Assembly (NCBI GenBank): GCA_002716585.1
Contig: PBBL01000086.1
Span: 1-36,977 of the forward strand
DNA from: Myxococcales bacterium
GTDB lineage: Bacteria; Myxococcota_A; Bradymonadia; Bradymonadales; GCA-2716585
Direction: 5' to 3'
DNA: 36,977 nucleotides
Part shown: positions 8,517 through 17,129 of the stretch, in pieces
How the letters are laid out: each line of letters starts with the position of its first letter
How positions within the stretch are numbered: the first letter of the stretch is position 1
Made by a program: the position numbers and the translations under genes
The notes under the pieces: model-generated
The model's input: only the letters and a program-made list of their open reading frames with translations
The model's database searches: none
What the model was told of the DNA's origin: nothing

Positions 8517-9296
8517 ATGAGCCAACACCACGCCAAGGACTGGCGCCCTGCCCTGATGGGCCTGCTCAGGTGGGCGCCGCTGCTGCTGCTCACCGCGACG
8601 ATCGCGGTGAGCCTCACCAGCTGCCTGCCCCAGGACACCATCACCGACCCCTGCGAGGAGGAGTGCAACGACGACGCCCTCGTCGGCGACCCCTGCGGGG
8701 CAGCGGAGGACTGCGCCACGGGCTCCTTCTGCAACCTCGGCTTCCCGGGCGGCTACTGCCAACACGCCTGCACCTCCGACAGCGTCGGGGAGGCGTGTGG
8801 CCCCAACGAGGCCGGGGTCTGCATCTCGGTCCCGGACAACGAGGACGGCGCCTCCTGCGTCGCCGCCTGCGACCCGAGCAGCCCCGACACGTGCGGGCGC
8901 GCCGAGACCGCCTGCTACGCCCTGCCGGACGGCTCGGGCGGCATGTGCAACGCGCGGTGCATCACCGACGCCGACTGCCTCGGCGGCATGGCGTGTGACG
9001 GCGTCGGCCTCTGCCGCAGCCCGGTCGCGGTCTGCGATGGGATGACCGGCCAGGGCTGCCCCGCCGGGCAGAACTGCTACCTCTCGGGCTCGGTCGGCGC
9101 GTTCTGCGGCGAGGCGGGCAGCGGCCGCATCGGCGACGCCTGCAACAACGTTGCGGGCTGCGTCGAGGGCTCCTGGTGCGTCAGCGGCGCCTGCCAGCCC
9201 CTCTGCGACACCGACGACTTCTCCGCCTGCGGCGGGATCCCGGGCCTGTGCACCAACATCATCCGCGGCTCCCGCCTCGGCGTCTGCACCCAGTAG
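8517..9296 (+). CDS. Cys-rich secreted lipoprotein
   Basis: A 259-residue lipoprotein with about 30 Cys, predicted to be held outside the cytoplasm by disulfides. The start MSQHHAKDW at 8517 has GAGG seven bases upstream. The signal peptide (LLLLTATIAVSLTSC) ends in a clear lipobox. The mature part consists of EGF-like, irregular CxxxxDC and GxxC repeats (for example GDPCGAAEDCATGSFCNLGF), the style common in myxobacterial surface lipoproteins. No catalytic motif is visible and I cannot name a function. It is divergent from the cyclase across about 190 bp. A GTG start at 8475 is possible but gives a poor signal peptide. Confidence 0.85.
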   Translation: MSQHHAKDWRPALMGLLRWAPLLLLTATIAVSLTSCLPQDTITDPCEEECNDDALVGDPCGAAEDCATGSFCNLGFPGGYCQHACTSDSVGEACGPNEAGVCISVPDNEDGASCVAACDPSSPDTCGRAETACYALPDGSGGMCNARCITDADCLGGMACDGVGLCRSPVAVCDGMTGQGCPAGQNCYLSGSVGAFCGEAGSGRIGDACNNVAGCVEGSWCVSGACQPLCDTDDFSACGGIPGLCTNIIRGSRLGVCTQ

Positions 9297-9566
9297 CCAG
9301 CGACCCGGCCCAGGCCGCCCCCACCCGCTGCGCCGTGGCGACATCACGGACGCGCCTCACCGACCCCACACCTTGACGCACGCCCCAGGGCCTACGCCCC
9401 GCTCTGCCCTCCTCCCATCCACCCGCGCACCGCGACAGCTCGACTCCTTGTCAGCGACGCTCGCCTGTACCGGGTAACGGCGCGGCTCCAGCCCGAGAGC
9501 AGGGACACCTCTGCGGCGCCTCCAGGTCTCGCCACAGGACACCCCTGAACCACCTCTGAAGCGGTC

Positions 9567-9582
9567 GTGAACCCAGGTTCAC
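9567..9582. promoter_or_regulatory. Palindromic operator-like site
   Basis: GTGAACC and GGTTCAC flank CA, giving a 7+2+7 palindrome 111 bp upstream of the -35 element of the promoter at 9693. It has the size of a dimeric repressor or activator site; the regulator is unknown. Confidence 0.3.
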
Positions 9583-9692
9583 CCTGAATCCGAGAGCGCC
9601 CATTGAGCATGATCCATTTCAATCGACAAAAACCAATCATAATGCAACGAAGGGCGTCTCTGACGGGGCCGAAAAAACGTTCAGAAAAACAT

Positions 9693-9721
9693 TTGAACAG
9701 GTACTGGTTCGGGTTTATAAC
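9693..9721 (+). promoter_or_regulatory. Strong sigma70-type promoter
   Basis: TTGAAC (9693-9698) and TATAAC (9716-9721) have the optimal 17-bp spacing, within an AT-rich patch containing A-runs just upstream (about 9670-9690) that could act as an UP-like element. Transcription should start near 9728, about 110 nt before the next gene. Confidence 0.7.
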
Positions 9722-9839
9722 GGTGAACACTTGACCAGAGCAGATCCGCCGTTCAGGTCGTCACTACAACCCACGAGCGCCGATCGGTGTCATGGACCGA
9801 AAGAACCCTTGGGCGCTCACGATCAGGGAGCAACGAAAG

Positions 9840-10847
9840 ATGAGCATGGAATGCAGCAGCGCCTCGACGCACCCTATCGACGCCTCGCTCGCCGTCGAGC
9901 CGATCAGCACGCTCCAGTTCGTCCGGGAGCGGCTCCACCGGACCATCCTGGACATCCTCCAGCGCGAGCTTCAGAACCCGGCGGCGAGCCCGGACTGGTT
10001 GGCGTTTCAGCTGACCGTGGTCTACCGCGAGGCGAGCGCGGCGTTCGCCCCGCTCTGGCGGGAGACCATCGAGGTCGAGGTCGGTGACAGCCAGGTCCTG
10101 CTCCGTCAGGGGGCCGGGGAGGTGGAGCTGCACCGCTCGCAGCGCGGCTGGATGGACACGCGCTTTGGTCTGCACGGCGCCCACCTGGCCGAGTGGCTCT
10201 CCAACTGGCCGCTGTTCACCGTCCCGGTCGAGGAGCCGTTCGGGTGCTCCCCCGAGGGGCTCCGGGAGGCGCTGTCCCGAGCCGACGAGCGGGCGATCGT
10301 CTACGCCGACGAGGCGCTGAGCCACGACCTGAACCCGATCGCCCGCGACTACGTCCTCCACCGGATCGCCCGGTGGCCCGCCGACGCCCGCGCGAGGCTT
10401 CAGGAGCGCCGCGACCGCCGCTTCGTCGGGCTCGGCTTCATGCTCCTCAAGGCGCAGAGCCGGTTCGACCTGCAAACCCTGCTCGATCGCGCCTGCGACG
10501 GTCACCCGGGCGACGCGCGCTGGTTGGGGTGCGCCCTGGAGCGGTGGCTGGCGCCCGCCGCGCTGGTGTGGTCGCCGCTGGTGCAGCGCCCCACGCTCCT
10601 CAAGGTCACCTGGACGCCCCACGCGGTCACCCTCACCTCGGCGCACCACGGCGAGCGGGTGACCCTCCAGTGGCGCGGTCAGGCGTGGCGAGTGGGACGC
10701 GAGCCCGAGCGTGACGTCGCCCGCGCCCTCCTGGAGCACATGACCGGCCTGGAGCACACGCTGGCCGATGAGCTTCACGACACCTACGACGACGTGTGGG
10801 ACTTCACCGACGAGCCGCTCTTTGAGGCGATCGCCGCCTCGCGCTGA
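9840..10847 (+). CDS. Conserved-looking hypothetical protein
   Basis: A 335-residue soluble protein of unknown family. It has no signal peptide or membrane helix and is rich in Trp, Arg and Leu, with acidic patches near the C terminus (DELHDTYDDVWDFTDEP). The start MSMECSS at 9840 is preferred because AGGGAG lies nine bases upstream; ATG at 9792 has no such site. Third codon positions are strongly G/C like the neighbours, so it is a real gene rather than a shadow. It has its own promoter at 9693-9721 and ends 5 bp from the convergent MopE-repeat gene, leaving no room for a dedicated terminator. No catalytic motif was recognised. Confidence 0.8.
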   Translation: MSMECSSASTHPIDASLAVEPISTLQFVRERLHRTILDILQRELQNPAASPDWLAFQLTVVYREASAAFAPLWRETIEVEVGDSQVLLRQGAGEVELHRSQRGWMDTRFGLHGAHLAEWLSNWPLFTVPVEEPFGCSPEGLREALSRADERAIVYADEALSHDLNPIARDYVLHRIARWPADARARLQERRDRRFVGLGFMLLKAQSRFDLQTLLDRACDGHPGDARWLGCALERWLAPAALVWSPLVQRPTLLKVTWTPHAVTLTSAHHGERVTLQWRGQAWRVGREPERDVARALLEHMTGLEHTLADELHDTYDDVWDFTDEPLFEAIAASR

Positions 10848-10852
10848 CGCCG

Positions 10853-12979
10853 CTACTGCGCCCCGATGAGGTTCGCCCCCTCGGCCGAGATGGTCAGGTA
10901 GGTGCTGTAGGCGTCCTCGAAGCCGTCGCCGTCCAGATCCAGATCGGCCTGCCCCCCCAGGATCGGCACGAAGAACACACAACCATCCACCAGCGCCGCG
11001 CAGGCGCCCCCCACCTCGCCGCTGCACGACGAGGTGTCCGGTGACTGGGTGCAGGCGCCGCCGTTGATCCCCTGGGACAGGTCAAAGAGCGGCCCGTCCA
11101 GGTCCACGCAGCTACACGCCGGGGACAACAGGAAGGTGTTGAAGGTGTCGAAGAACTCCTGAACGGGCAGCCCCCCGGCGATGTACCCGTTGCTCATCGC
11201 GATCCCCGCGGCGTCGTCGCTCAGATCCGCCTCCATCTCCACGCCATACAGCGACAGCGACAGCGGGAAGGTCTGCTCCGGCACCGAGATCTGAAAGCTC
11301 CCTCCGGTGGCGCGGACCCGACCATCGGTGATGGTGGCGTTCTGGAAGCGGCGCCGCGGCGTCTGTGAGTCCGGCAGGAAGCTGTCCTCGGTCACGAGCC
11401 AGGCGCGGCCGCCCTGGCTCACCAGCTCAAACAGATCGATCGTCACCCCCGAGGCGTCCTGGGTCGCCCCCTGGAGGGTGGGCCAGCTGAGGCCGATCGC
11501 GATCTGGTCGCTGTCGACCCCCAGCTCGATGATCCGGTTGATGTTGATGTTGTTCCCCGTCAGGTCGAACAGGCCGCTGATCAGCGGCCCGAGGGCGTTG
11601 TCAGGCTGGCCGTCGCCGTCGAGGTCCGCCCCCTCCTGCCCGTCGAAGCTCATCGCGATGGCGGTCAGGTGGCTGCCTGGCACGCTGTAGTCGTAGTCAT
11701 CGGGGGTCCCCGGCTCGCACCCCTCGACGAAGTCACACGAGTCACAGCCCGGCTCACCCGCCACGCACTCACAGCCCGAGCCCGCCACGCCGTCTTCAAG
11801 ATCCATGTCGATGTCAAACCGCTCGGCGACGCAGGCGTACACACAGGCGCCCGCCTCGCACGACTGGGCTTCGGCCCCCGCCACGCCGCCGCAGCTCGAC
11901 AACAGCACGTCGTTCTGCTCATCGACCTCGCCGTCGCAGTTGTTGTCCGCGCCATCGCACACCTCCGGCGAGACCGTGCACTCACACCCGTCCCCGTCGG
12001 GGTCGCTCAGGTCGGCGTTGACATCCACGCGCCCACCCGAGCAGGCGTACTCGCAGCCGCCGTCGGTGCAGGCGACCGCCGACGCCCCGGCCCGACCACC
12101 GCAGGCCTCAAGCAGGGCGTCGCTCTCCTCATCGACGAGGCCATCGCAGTCGTTGTCCGACCCGTCACACACGTCATCCCCCGAGAGCAGGCACTCGCAC
12201 CCGTCGCTGTTGGCCTGCCCCAGATCCCCGTTGAGGTCCACGCGCCCGTCCGCACAGGCGTATTGGCAGGCCCCGTCGGCGCAGGACACCGCCGTCGCCC
12301 CGTCGCGCGCCTCGCAGCCGCCCAGCAGCGTGTCGCTCTCCTCATCGGTGACGCCGTCGCAGTCGTTGTCCAGCCCGTCGCACACCTCCTCGGAGTTGGA
12401 GGTGCACTCGCACCCGTCCCCGTCGGGGTCGCCCAGGTCGGCGTTGGCGTCAAACAACCCGTCCGCGCAGGTGTAGACGCACACGCCCGCGTCGCACATG
12501 TCCGCGACCGCACCGGGGAGCGGCGTGCAGCTCGACAGCAGCGACGCGCCCTCCTCGTCGATCTGATCGTCGCAGTCGTTGTCTTCGCCGTCGCACACTT
12601 CGGGCGATGGCATACAACCGCCCGTCGTCCCGTTGGTCGTACCAGCGGTCGTGCCGCCTGTGGTGCCACCGGTCGTACCACCCGTGGTTCCGCCTGTGGT
12701 GCCGGTGGTCGCCCCGGTGGTCCCTCCAGTGGTGCCTCCGGTGGAGGTCGCCCCGGTGGTGCCTGCGGTCCCGTTGCCCGTGCCGGTGGCGCCGCCCGTG
12801 GCGTTCGAGCCATTGGAGGTGCCGCCTGCGTCTCCGGTGTCGTCGCCCGCGTCGGCGCTGGTCTTCCCTGAGAGATCGTACTCGGGGTTGCAGGCGACGG
12901 TCGCGCCTCCGCAGAGCGAAGCGACGAGCAGCAACGACAACACGCGATGTCGGGGGGTGCTGAGGGGTTCTGGGTTCAT
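10853..12979 (-). CDS. Lipoprotein with MopE-type Cys repeats
   Basis: A 708-residue surface lipoprotein. The start at 12979 has CAGGAG eight bases upstream, and the lipobox GATVAC places the lipid on Cys30. A Thr/Gly linker (residues about 54-121) leads into four tandem modules of about 70 residues. Each opens with the MopE-like motif CDGxDNDCDGxxDE (CDGEDNDCDDQIDE, CDGLDNDCDGVTDE, CDGSDNDCDGLVDE, CDGADNNCDGEVDE). Such motifs, typical of Myxococcota proteins, are named putative metal-binding repeats after methanotroph MopE; metal binding here is inference. The C-terminal half (about 430-708) is beta-rich, with calcium-loop-like DLDGDGQPD and DLDLDGDGFED. Its partner or substrate is unknown. 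Confidence 0.88.
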   Translation of the reverse strand: MNPEPLSTPRHRVLSLLLVASLCGGATVACNPEYDLSGKTSADAGDDTGDAGGTSNGSNATGGATGTGNGTAGTTGATSTGGTTGGTTGATTGTTGGTTGGTTGGTTGGTTAGTTNGTTGGCMPSPEVCDGEDNDCDDQIDEEGASLLSSCTPLPGAVADMCDAGVCVYTCADGLFDANADLGDPDGDGCECTSNSEEVCDGLDNDCDGVTDEESDTLLGGCEARDGATAVSCADGACQYACADGRVDLNGDLGQANSDGCECLLSGDDVCDGSDNDCDGLVDEESDALLEACGGRAGASAVACTDGGCEYACSGGRVDVNADLSDPDGDGCECTVSPEVCDGADNNCDGEVDEQNDVLLSSCGGVAGAEAQSCEAGACVYACVAERFDIDMDLEDGVAGSGCECVAGEPGCDSCDFVEGCEPGTPDDYDYSVPGSHLTAIAMSFDGQEGADLDGDGQPDNALGPLISGLFDLTGNNININRIIELGVDSDQIAIGLSWPTLQGATQDASGVTIDLFELVSQGGRAWLVTEDSFLPDSQTPRRRFQNATITDGRVRATGGSFQISVPEQTFPLSLSLYGVEMEADLSDDAAGIAMSNGYIAGGLPVQEFFDTFNTFLLSPACSCVDLDGPLFDLSQGINGGACTQSPDTSSCSGEVGGACAALVDGCVFFVPILGGQADLDLDGDGFEDAYSTYLTISAEGANLIGAQ
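12617..12820 (-). repeat. Thr/Gly low-complexity tandem repeat in the lipoprotein linker
   Basis: Near-perfect repeats coding TTGG and variants form a flexible linker of about 68 residues. At DNA level the repeated GGTGGT-type units could change copy number by slippage in steps of 12 bp without breaking the frame, altering linker length. Confidence 0.75.
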
Positions 12980-13172
12980 TGAGCGGGCTCCTGTGACATC
13001 TGGAAGACCTGGGCACAACCTCACGCGAACGCCGAAGAGTGTACTGAAGTTTGACGATCAAGTCATCGATGCCCCATAGATCGACACAGACAGGCAGAAG
13101 GTGCCGCACCGTTCACCAAGGCACACATGCTGACATCAAGCCGCGCCCTCGCGGCCTCACCTGGGAGGAAGT

Positions 13173-14576
13173 ATGTCTCTGAATCGAACCGTGAAACACG
13201 CGGTCGCCGCCGCCATGATGGCGCTCCTGGCCGCCAACGTCGCCCACGCGCAGGCGCCCGAAGGGGGCGCCGACATCCCGAAGCTGGAGTACGAGAAGTA
13301 CACCCTGGACAACGGCCTGGAGGTCATCCTCCACCAGGATCGCAGCGTCCCGCTGGTCGCGGTCAGCGTCTGGTACCACGTCGGCAGCGGCGACGAGGTC
13401 CCGGGCCGCAGCGGCTTCGCGCACCTCTTCGAGCACATGATGTTCCAGGGCTCGAAGCACACCGGCGAGGATGTGCACTTCAGCACGTTGCAGAACATCG
13501 GGGCGAGCAGCATCAACGGCACGACGAACAAGGATCGCACCAACTACTTCGAGGTCGTCCCGAGCAACCAGCTGGAGACCGCGCTGTGGCTGGAGAGCGA
13601 TCGGATGGGCTACATGCTCGACCTGCTCACCCAGAAGAGCTTCGACAACCAGCGCGACGTCGTGCGCAACGAGCGCCGCCAGCGCTACGACAACGTCCCG
13701 TTCGGCAAGGAGCGCTTCGCCGTCGCCGAGGCGCTCTACCCGGACGATCACCCCTACCGGTACCTGACGATCGGGCGCCACGAGGATCTGGAGGCGGCGA
13801 CCCTGGACGACGTCCGCGACTTCTTCACGACCTGGTACGTGCCGAGCAACGCCACGATCACCATCGGCGGCGACTTCGAGGTCGAAGACGCCAAGGCCGC
13901 GGTCGCGAAGTGGTTCGGGAGCTTCCCCCGGATCGAGCCGCCCAAGCGCGTCGAGGCCCCCATGCCCAAGCTGGACAAGACGGTCCGGCGCACGATCAAC
14001 GACCCGCTCGCCAAGCTGTCGCGCGTTCACTACGTCTGGCCGAGCCCGCCCTACCTGAAGGCCAGGGACCTCGACCTCGACGTGATCTCGACCGCGCTGG
14101 GCGCCAGCGGCTGGGGGAGCCTCCACCGCAAGCTCATCATCGAGGAGCAGCTCGCCCAATCCCTCTCGGTCGCCCAGTACAGCTCGGGCTACTCCAGCGA
14201 GTTCCACATCATCGTCACCACCCCGCCCAACGCCGACCTCAAGAAGATCGAGACGATCATCCAGGCGGAGCTGGATCGCGTCACCAGCGAGCCGCTGGAT
14301 CAGGAGGTGATCGCGCGCTCGGTGAACGTCATGGAGTCGAACTACATCTGGAGGCTGGAGGCGCTCCTGAGCCGGGTTGAGCAGCTTCAGTCGTTCAACC
14401 ACCACACCGACAACCCAGGCTACCTGCCGACCTACCTCAAGGAGCGGCGTGGCCGCACCGCCCAGCAGATCATGGAGACCGCCAAGGCGATCCTCAGCGC
14501 TCCCCGGGTCGAGGTGATCACCCTCCCCGGCGACACCCCCCAGAAAGCCGCCCCGAACCAGGGAGGTGCCCAATGA
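13173..14576 (+). CDS. M16 family zinc peptidase, active subunit
   Basis: A 467-residue secreted or periplasmic metallopeptidase of the insulysin/processing-peptidase family. The signal peptide is residues 1-26 (cleavage after AHA). The inverted zinc motif HxxEH is H84-L-F-E87-H88 within GFAHLFEHMMFQG, and the third ligand is probably E167 in VVRNERRQ, about 80 residues on, as the family requires. The second M16 lobe (about 210-440) carries the usual domain but no zinc site. GGGAGGA lies just before the ATG. Its stop overlaps the start of the next gene by 4 bp (ATGA), so the two are translationally coupled and likely form a heterodimer that degrades peptides, as in other bacterial M16 pairs. 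The substrate is unknown. Confidence 0.95.
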   Translation: MSLNRTVKHAVAAAMMALLAANVAHAQAPEGGADIPKLEYEKYTLDNGLEVILHQDRSVPLVAVSVWYHVGSGDEVPGRSGFAHLFEHMMFQGSKHTGEDVHFSTLQNIGASSINGTTNKDRTNYFEVVPSNQLETALWLESDRMGYMLDLLTQKSFDNQRDVVRNERRQRYDNVPFGKERFAVAEALYPDDHPYRYLTIGRHEDLEAATLDDVRDFFTTWYVPSNATITIGGDFEVEDAKAAVAKWFGSFPRIEPPKRVEAPMPKLDKTVRRTINDPLAKLSRVHYVWPSPPYLKARDLDLDVISTALGASGWGSLHRKLIIEEQLAQSLSVAQYSSGYSSEFHIIVTTPPNADLKKIETIIQAELDRVTSEPLDQEVIARSVNVMESNYIWRLEALLSRVEQLQSFNHHTDNPGYLPTYLKERRGRTAQQIMETAKAILSAPRVEVITLPGDTPQKAAPNQGGAQ

Positions 14577-16078
14577 GAACCCGCACCACCATCCTCATCG
14601 CCCTGACCCTCGCCCTCGTCACCGCCTGCGCGACCCCGCCGCCGCCGCCGCCGCCCGAGCCGCCGGCGCCGACCGGCCCCGTGTGGCCCGAGGAGGCGTT
14701 CCGCGCCGAGCAGCCGGACGCCGGGCCGCAGCCGAGCGTCACGATCCCCTCCGTCGAGACCTTCCAGCTCGACAACGGGATCTCGGTCTACCTCGTCGAG
14801 AACCACGCGCTGCCGACCGTCACGATGCGGCTGCGGATGAACGTCGGCGGGATGTACGACCCGGCCCGCAAGGAGGGCCTCAACGTCATCCACATGGAGC
14901 TGCTCGATCAGGGGCCGAAGGGCGTCTCCAAGGTCGAGTACGAGACGCGCAAGGCCGACCTCGGCGCCCGCATCAACTTCGCGGGGGGCACCCACACCTC
15001 CAGCCTGACCATCAGCACGCTCAAGCGACAGCTTGAGCCCAGCCTCGACCTCGCGCTGGAGGCCCTCCTCAAGCCTGGGCTCCGCAAGGAGGACCTCGCG
15101 CGCGTCAAGCAGCGCCACCTGGCGAGCCTGGCGCAGCAGCTCGCCTCACCCCAGAACATCGGCTACCGCCTCTACCCCGCCCTCATGTACGGGGGCAAGC
15201 ACCCCTACAGCAAGCTGGCCACCGAGAAGAGCCTCCAGGCGATCAGCCTGCGTGACTGCAAGGCCTACACCCGCAAGATCACCCCTGCCGGGGCCGAGCT
15301 GTTCGTGGTCGGTGACATCACCGCCGAGGAGCTGAAGGCCGCCTGGAACCCCCGCGTCAAAGGCTGGCGCGCCCGCGGTCGCCAGGTCAAGCAGATCATC
15401 CCCGAGGCGAAGCCGCGCGAGGGGAACATCTTCTTCGTCGACGTCCCGGGCGCCGTGCAGTCTCAGGTGATGGTCGGCCACCCCGGGCCGTCCCGGCAGG
15501 ACAAGGACTACGTCGCCAACATGCTCATGGCGCAGATCCTCGGCGGCTCCTTCTCCAGCCGCATCAACATGAACCTCCGCGAGAAGAACGGCTTCGCCTA
15601 CGGCGCCCGCGCTGGCTTCAACTACATGCGCACCACCGGCTACTTCTCCGCGCGATCCTCGGTCAAGGCCGACACCACCAGCAAGGCGCTCCGGGAGATC
15701 GCCAAGGAGATCAAGATGATGCGCGAAGCTCCTCCCAGCTCCGAGGAGCTGACCCGGGAGGTGCGGGGCCACGTCCTGACCATGCCCGCGTGGTTCGCGA
15801 CCAGCGGCGGGACGCTCAACACCTTCTCCAACCTCGTCTTCTTCGGCCTCCCGCTGAACTACTTCGAGGGCTACCAGGACAAGGTGATGGCCGTGGACGC
15901 CGCGACCGTGCACGCCGCGGCTCAGGACAAGCTGCGCGAGAGCGACTTCACGGTCCTGATCGTCGGGGACGCGGAGACCGTCCTCCCCGACCTGGAGAAG
16001 ATCGCCGCAGAGGGCCTCTTTGGCCCCTCCAAGGCGGTCGTTCACCTCGACCCGAACGGGAACCCGGTCAAGAAGTAG
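14573..16078 (+). CDS. M16 family peptidase-like lipoprotein, non-catalytic subunit
   Basis: A 501-residue partner of the preceding peptidase. The signal peptide ends in the lipobox LVTAC (Cys19), followed by a run of Pro, so unlike its partner it is anchored by lipid. Aligned by its own GLNVIHMELLDQG against GFAHLFEHMMFQG, all three zinc-site positions are changed (Val, Met and Glu in place of His, Glu and His), so it cannot bind zinc in the normal way. It keeps the second-lobe signature LREKNGFAYGARAGF, the Arg/Tyr pair that binds substrate in the active cavity. This matches the known division of labour in mitochondrial and bacterial M16 heterodimers. It would tether the active subunit to the membrane; that last step is inference. 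Confidence 0.93.
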   Translation: MRTRTTILIALTLALVTACATPPPPPPPEPPAPTGPVWPEEAFRAEQPDAGPQPSVTIPSVETFQLDNGISVYLVENHALPTVTMRLRMNVGGMYDPARKEGLNVIHMELLDQGPKGVSKVEYETRKADLGARINFAGGTHTSSLTISTLKRQLEPSLDLALEALLKPGLRKEDLARVKQRHLASLAQQLASPQNIGYRLYPALMYGGKHPYSKLATEKSLQAISLRDCKAYTRKITPAGAELFVVGDITAEELKAAWNPRVKGWRARGRQVKQIIPEAKPREGNIFFVDVPGAVQSQVMVGHPGPSRQDKDYVANMLMAQILGGSFSSRINMNLREKNGFAYGARAGFNYMRTTGYFSARSSVKADTTSKALREIAKEIKMMREAPPSSEELTREVRGHVLTMPAWFATSGGTLNTFSNLVFFGLPLNYFEGYQDKVMAVDAATVHAAAQDKLRESDFTVLIVGDAETVLPDLEKIAAEGLFGPSKAVVHLDPNGNPVKK

Positions 16079-16164
16079 CCCACCAGCGACGTGACGCTGT
16101 TTTTCAAGTCCTCGTCCCCGTCCGCCGATGTCCATAAACGCAACCGCCTACGAGCGAGGACGTT

Positions 16165-17124
16165 ATGGAAGTTCTAATCGCAGACGGGGACGAGTTCTCC
16201 CGCAAGATTCTCAAAGGGACCGTGATCGGCTGGGGTCACGAGGTCGTCACCTGCGACGACGGGGAGGAAGCGCTGCACGCCCTCCTCGACCCGCGCGGCC
16301 CTCGCATCGCCATCCTCGACTGGGCGCTCCCCGGCATGGACGGCACCGAGGTGTGCCGCCTGCTGCGGCAGCGCGCCGAGGGTCCCTACACCTACATCAT
16401 CCTCCTCGCCGATCGATGTCAGAAGGAAGACATCGCCTTCGGGTTGGAGTCTGGCGCGGACGACTACGTGGTCAAGCCGTTCCACGCGGTCGAGCTGAGG
16501 GCGCGCCTGCGCGCCGGGCAGCGGATCGTGAACCTGCATGCGGCGCTGCTGGAGGCCCAGGACGATCTGCGGCGCCAGGCGACGACCGACACGCTCACCG
16601 GCCTCGACAACCGCGCGGCGGTGCTCAAGCACCTCGACCATGAGATCAAGCGCGCTCGCCGCCAGGACAGCACCCTGGCCGTGATGATGGTCGATCTCGA
16701 CCACTTCAAGCAGATCAACGACACCTACGGGCACCTGACCGGGGACGTCGTCCTACGCCAGGCCGCCGAGGCGATGCGCGAGTGCGTCCGGGACTACGAG
16801 GGGCTCGGCCGCTACGGCGGCGAGGAGTTCATGGTGGTCCTGAGCGACGTGAACACCGAGGGCGCGGCCGTGGTCGCGGAGCGGATCCGCGACCGGATCT
16901 CGGAGCTGCGGATCGAGCTGGAGTCCAACCTGCTGATGGTGACCGCGAGCATCGGCCTGGTGGTCAGCCCTCCCGGCGCCCCGGTCAACGCCGAATCGCT
17001 CATCCACGCCGCCGATCAAGCGCTCTACGTGGCCAAGCACCGGGGGCGCAACCAGGTCCAGATCGCCCCGACCGACACCATCAAACACACCATCTCCCCG
17101 CTCCCCGTCATCAGCGCGGCCTGA
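16165..17124 (+). CDS. Response regulator with GGDEF output (PleD-like)
   Basis: A 319-residue phosphorylation-controlled diguanylate cyclase. The receiver domain covers 1-120 with the phosphoacceptor Asp52 (IAILDWALPGMDG) and the conserved Lys104 (VVKPF). A helical linker leads to the GGDEF domain (about 138-300) with the active loop GGEEF at 218-222 and VDLDHFKQINDTYGH before it. The position five residues before the loop reads RDYE rather than RxxD, so the inhibitory I-site is altered (Glu for Asp). No histidine kinase gene is adjacent, so the partner is elsewhere. GAGGAC six bases upstream supports the ATG. It follows the M16 pair on the same strand after 86 bp, probably as a separate unit. 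Confidence 0.95.
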   Translation: MEVLIADGDEFSRKILKGTVIGWGHEVVTCDDGEEALHALLDPRGPRIAILDWALPGMDGTEVCRLLRQRAEGPYTYIILLADRCQKEDIAFGLESGADDYVVKPFHAVELRARLRAGQRIVNLHAALLEAQDDLRRQATTDTLTGLDNRAAVLKHLDHEIKRARRQDSTLAVMMVDLDHFKQINDTYGHLTGDVVLRQAAEAMRECVRDYEGLGRYGGEEFMVVLSDVNTEGAAVVAERIRDRISELRIELESNLLMVTASIGLVVSPPGAPVNAESLIHAADQALYVAKHRGRNQVQIAPTDTIKHTISPLPVISAA

Positions 17125-17129
17125 CGCGC

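Larger units (their letters stand above)
9297..9839. other. Intergenic region, 543 bp
   Basis: This separates two plus-strand genes and has no credible reading frame of its own. The first 250 bp look unremarkable. The last 170 bp become AT-rich and carry a near-perfect palindrome and a strong promoter, listed separately. I saw no convincing terminator after 9296. Confidence 0.5.

Noticed and set aside
8328..9347. N-terminal extension of the GAF-GAF-GGDEF gene
   Set aside because: It is antisense to the Cys-rich lipoprotein, and its Ala/Asp/Gly/Val/Arg composition is that of a shadow; the GAF protein starts near 8327.
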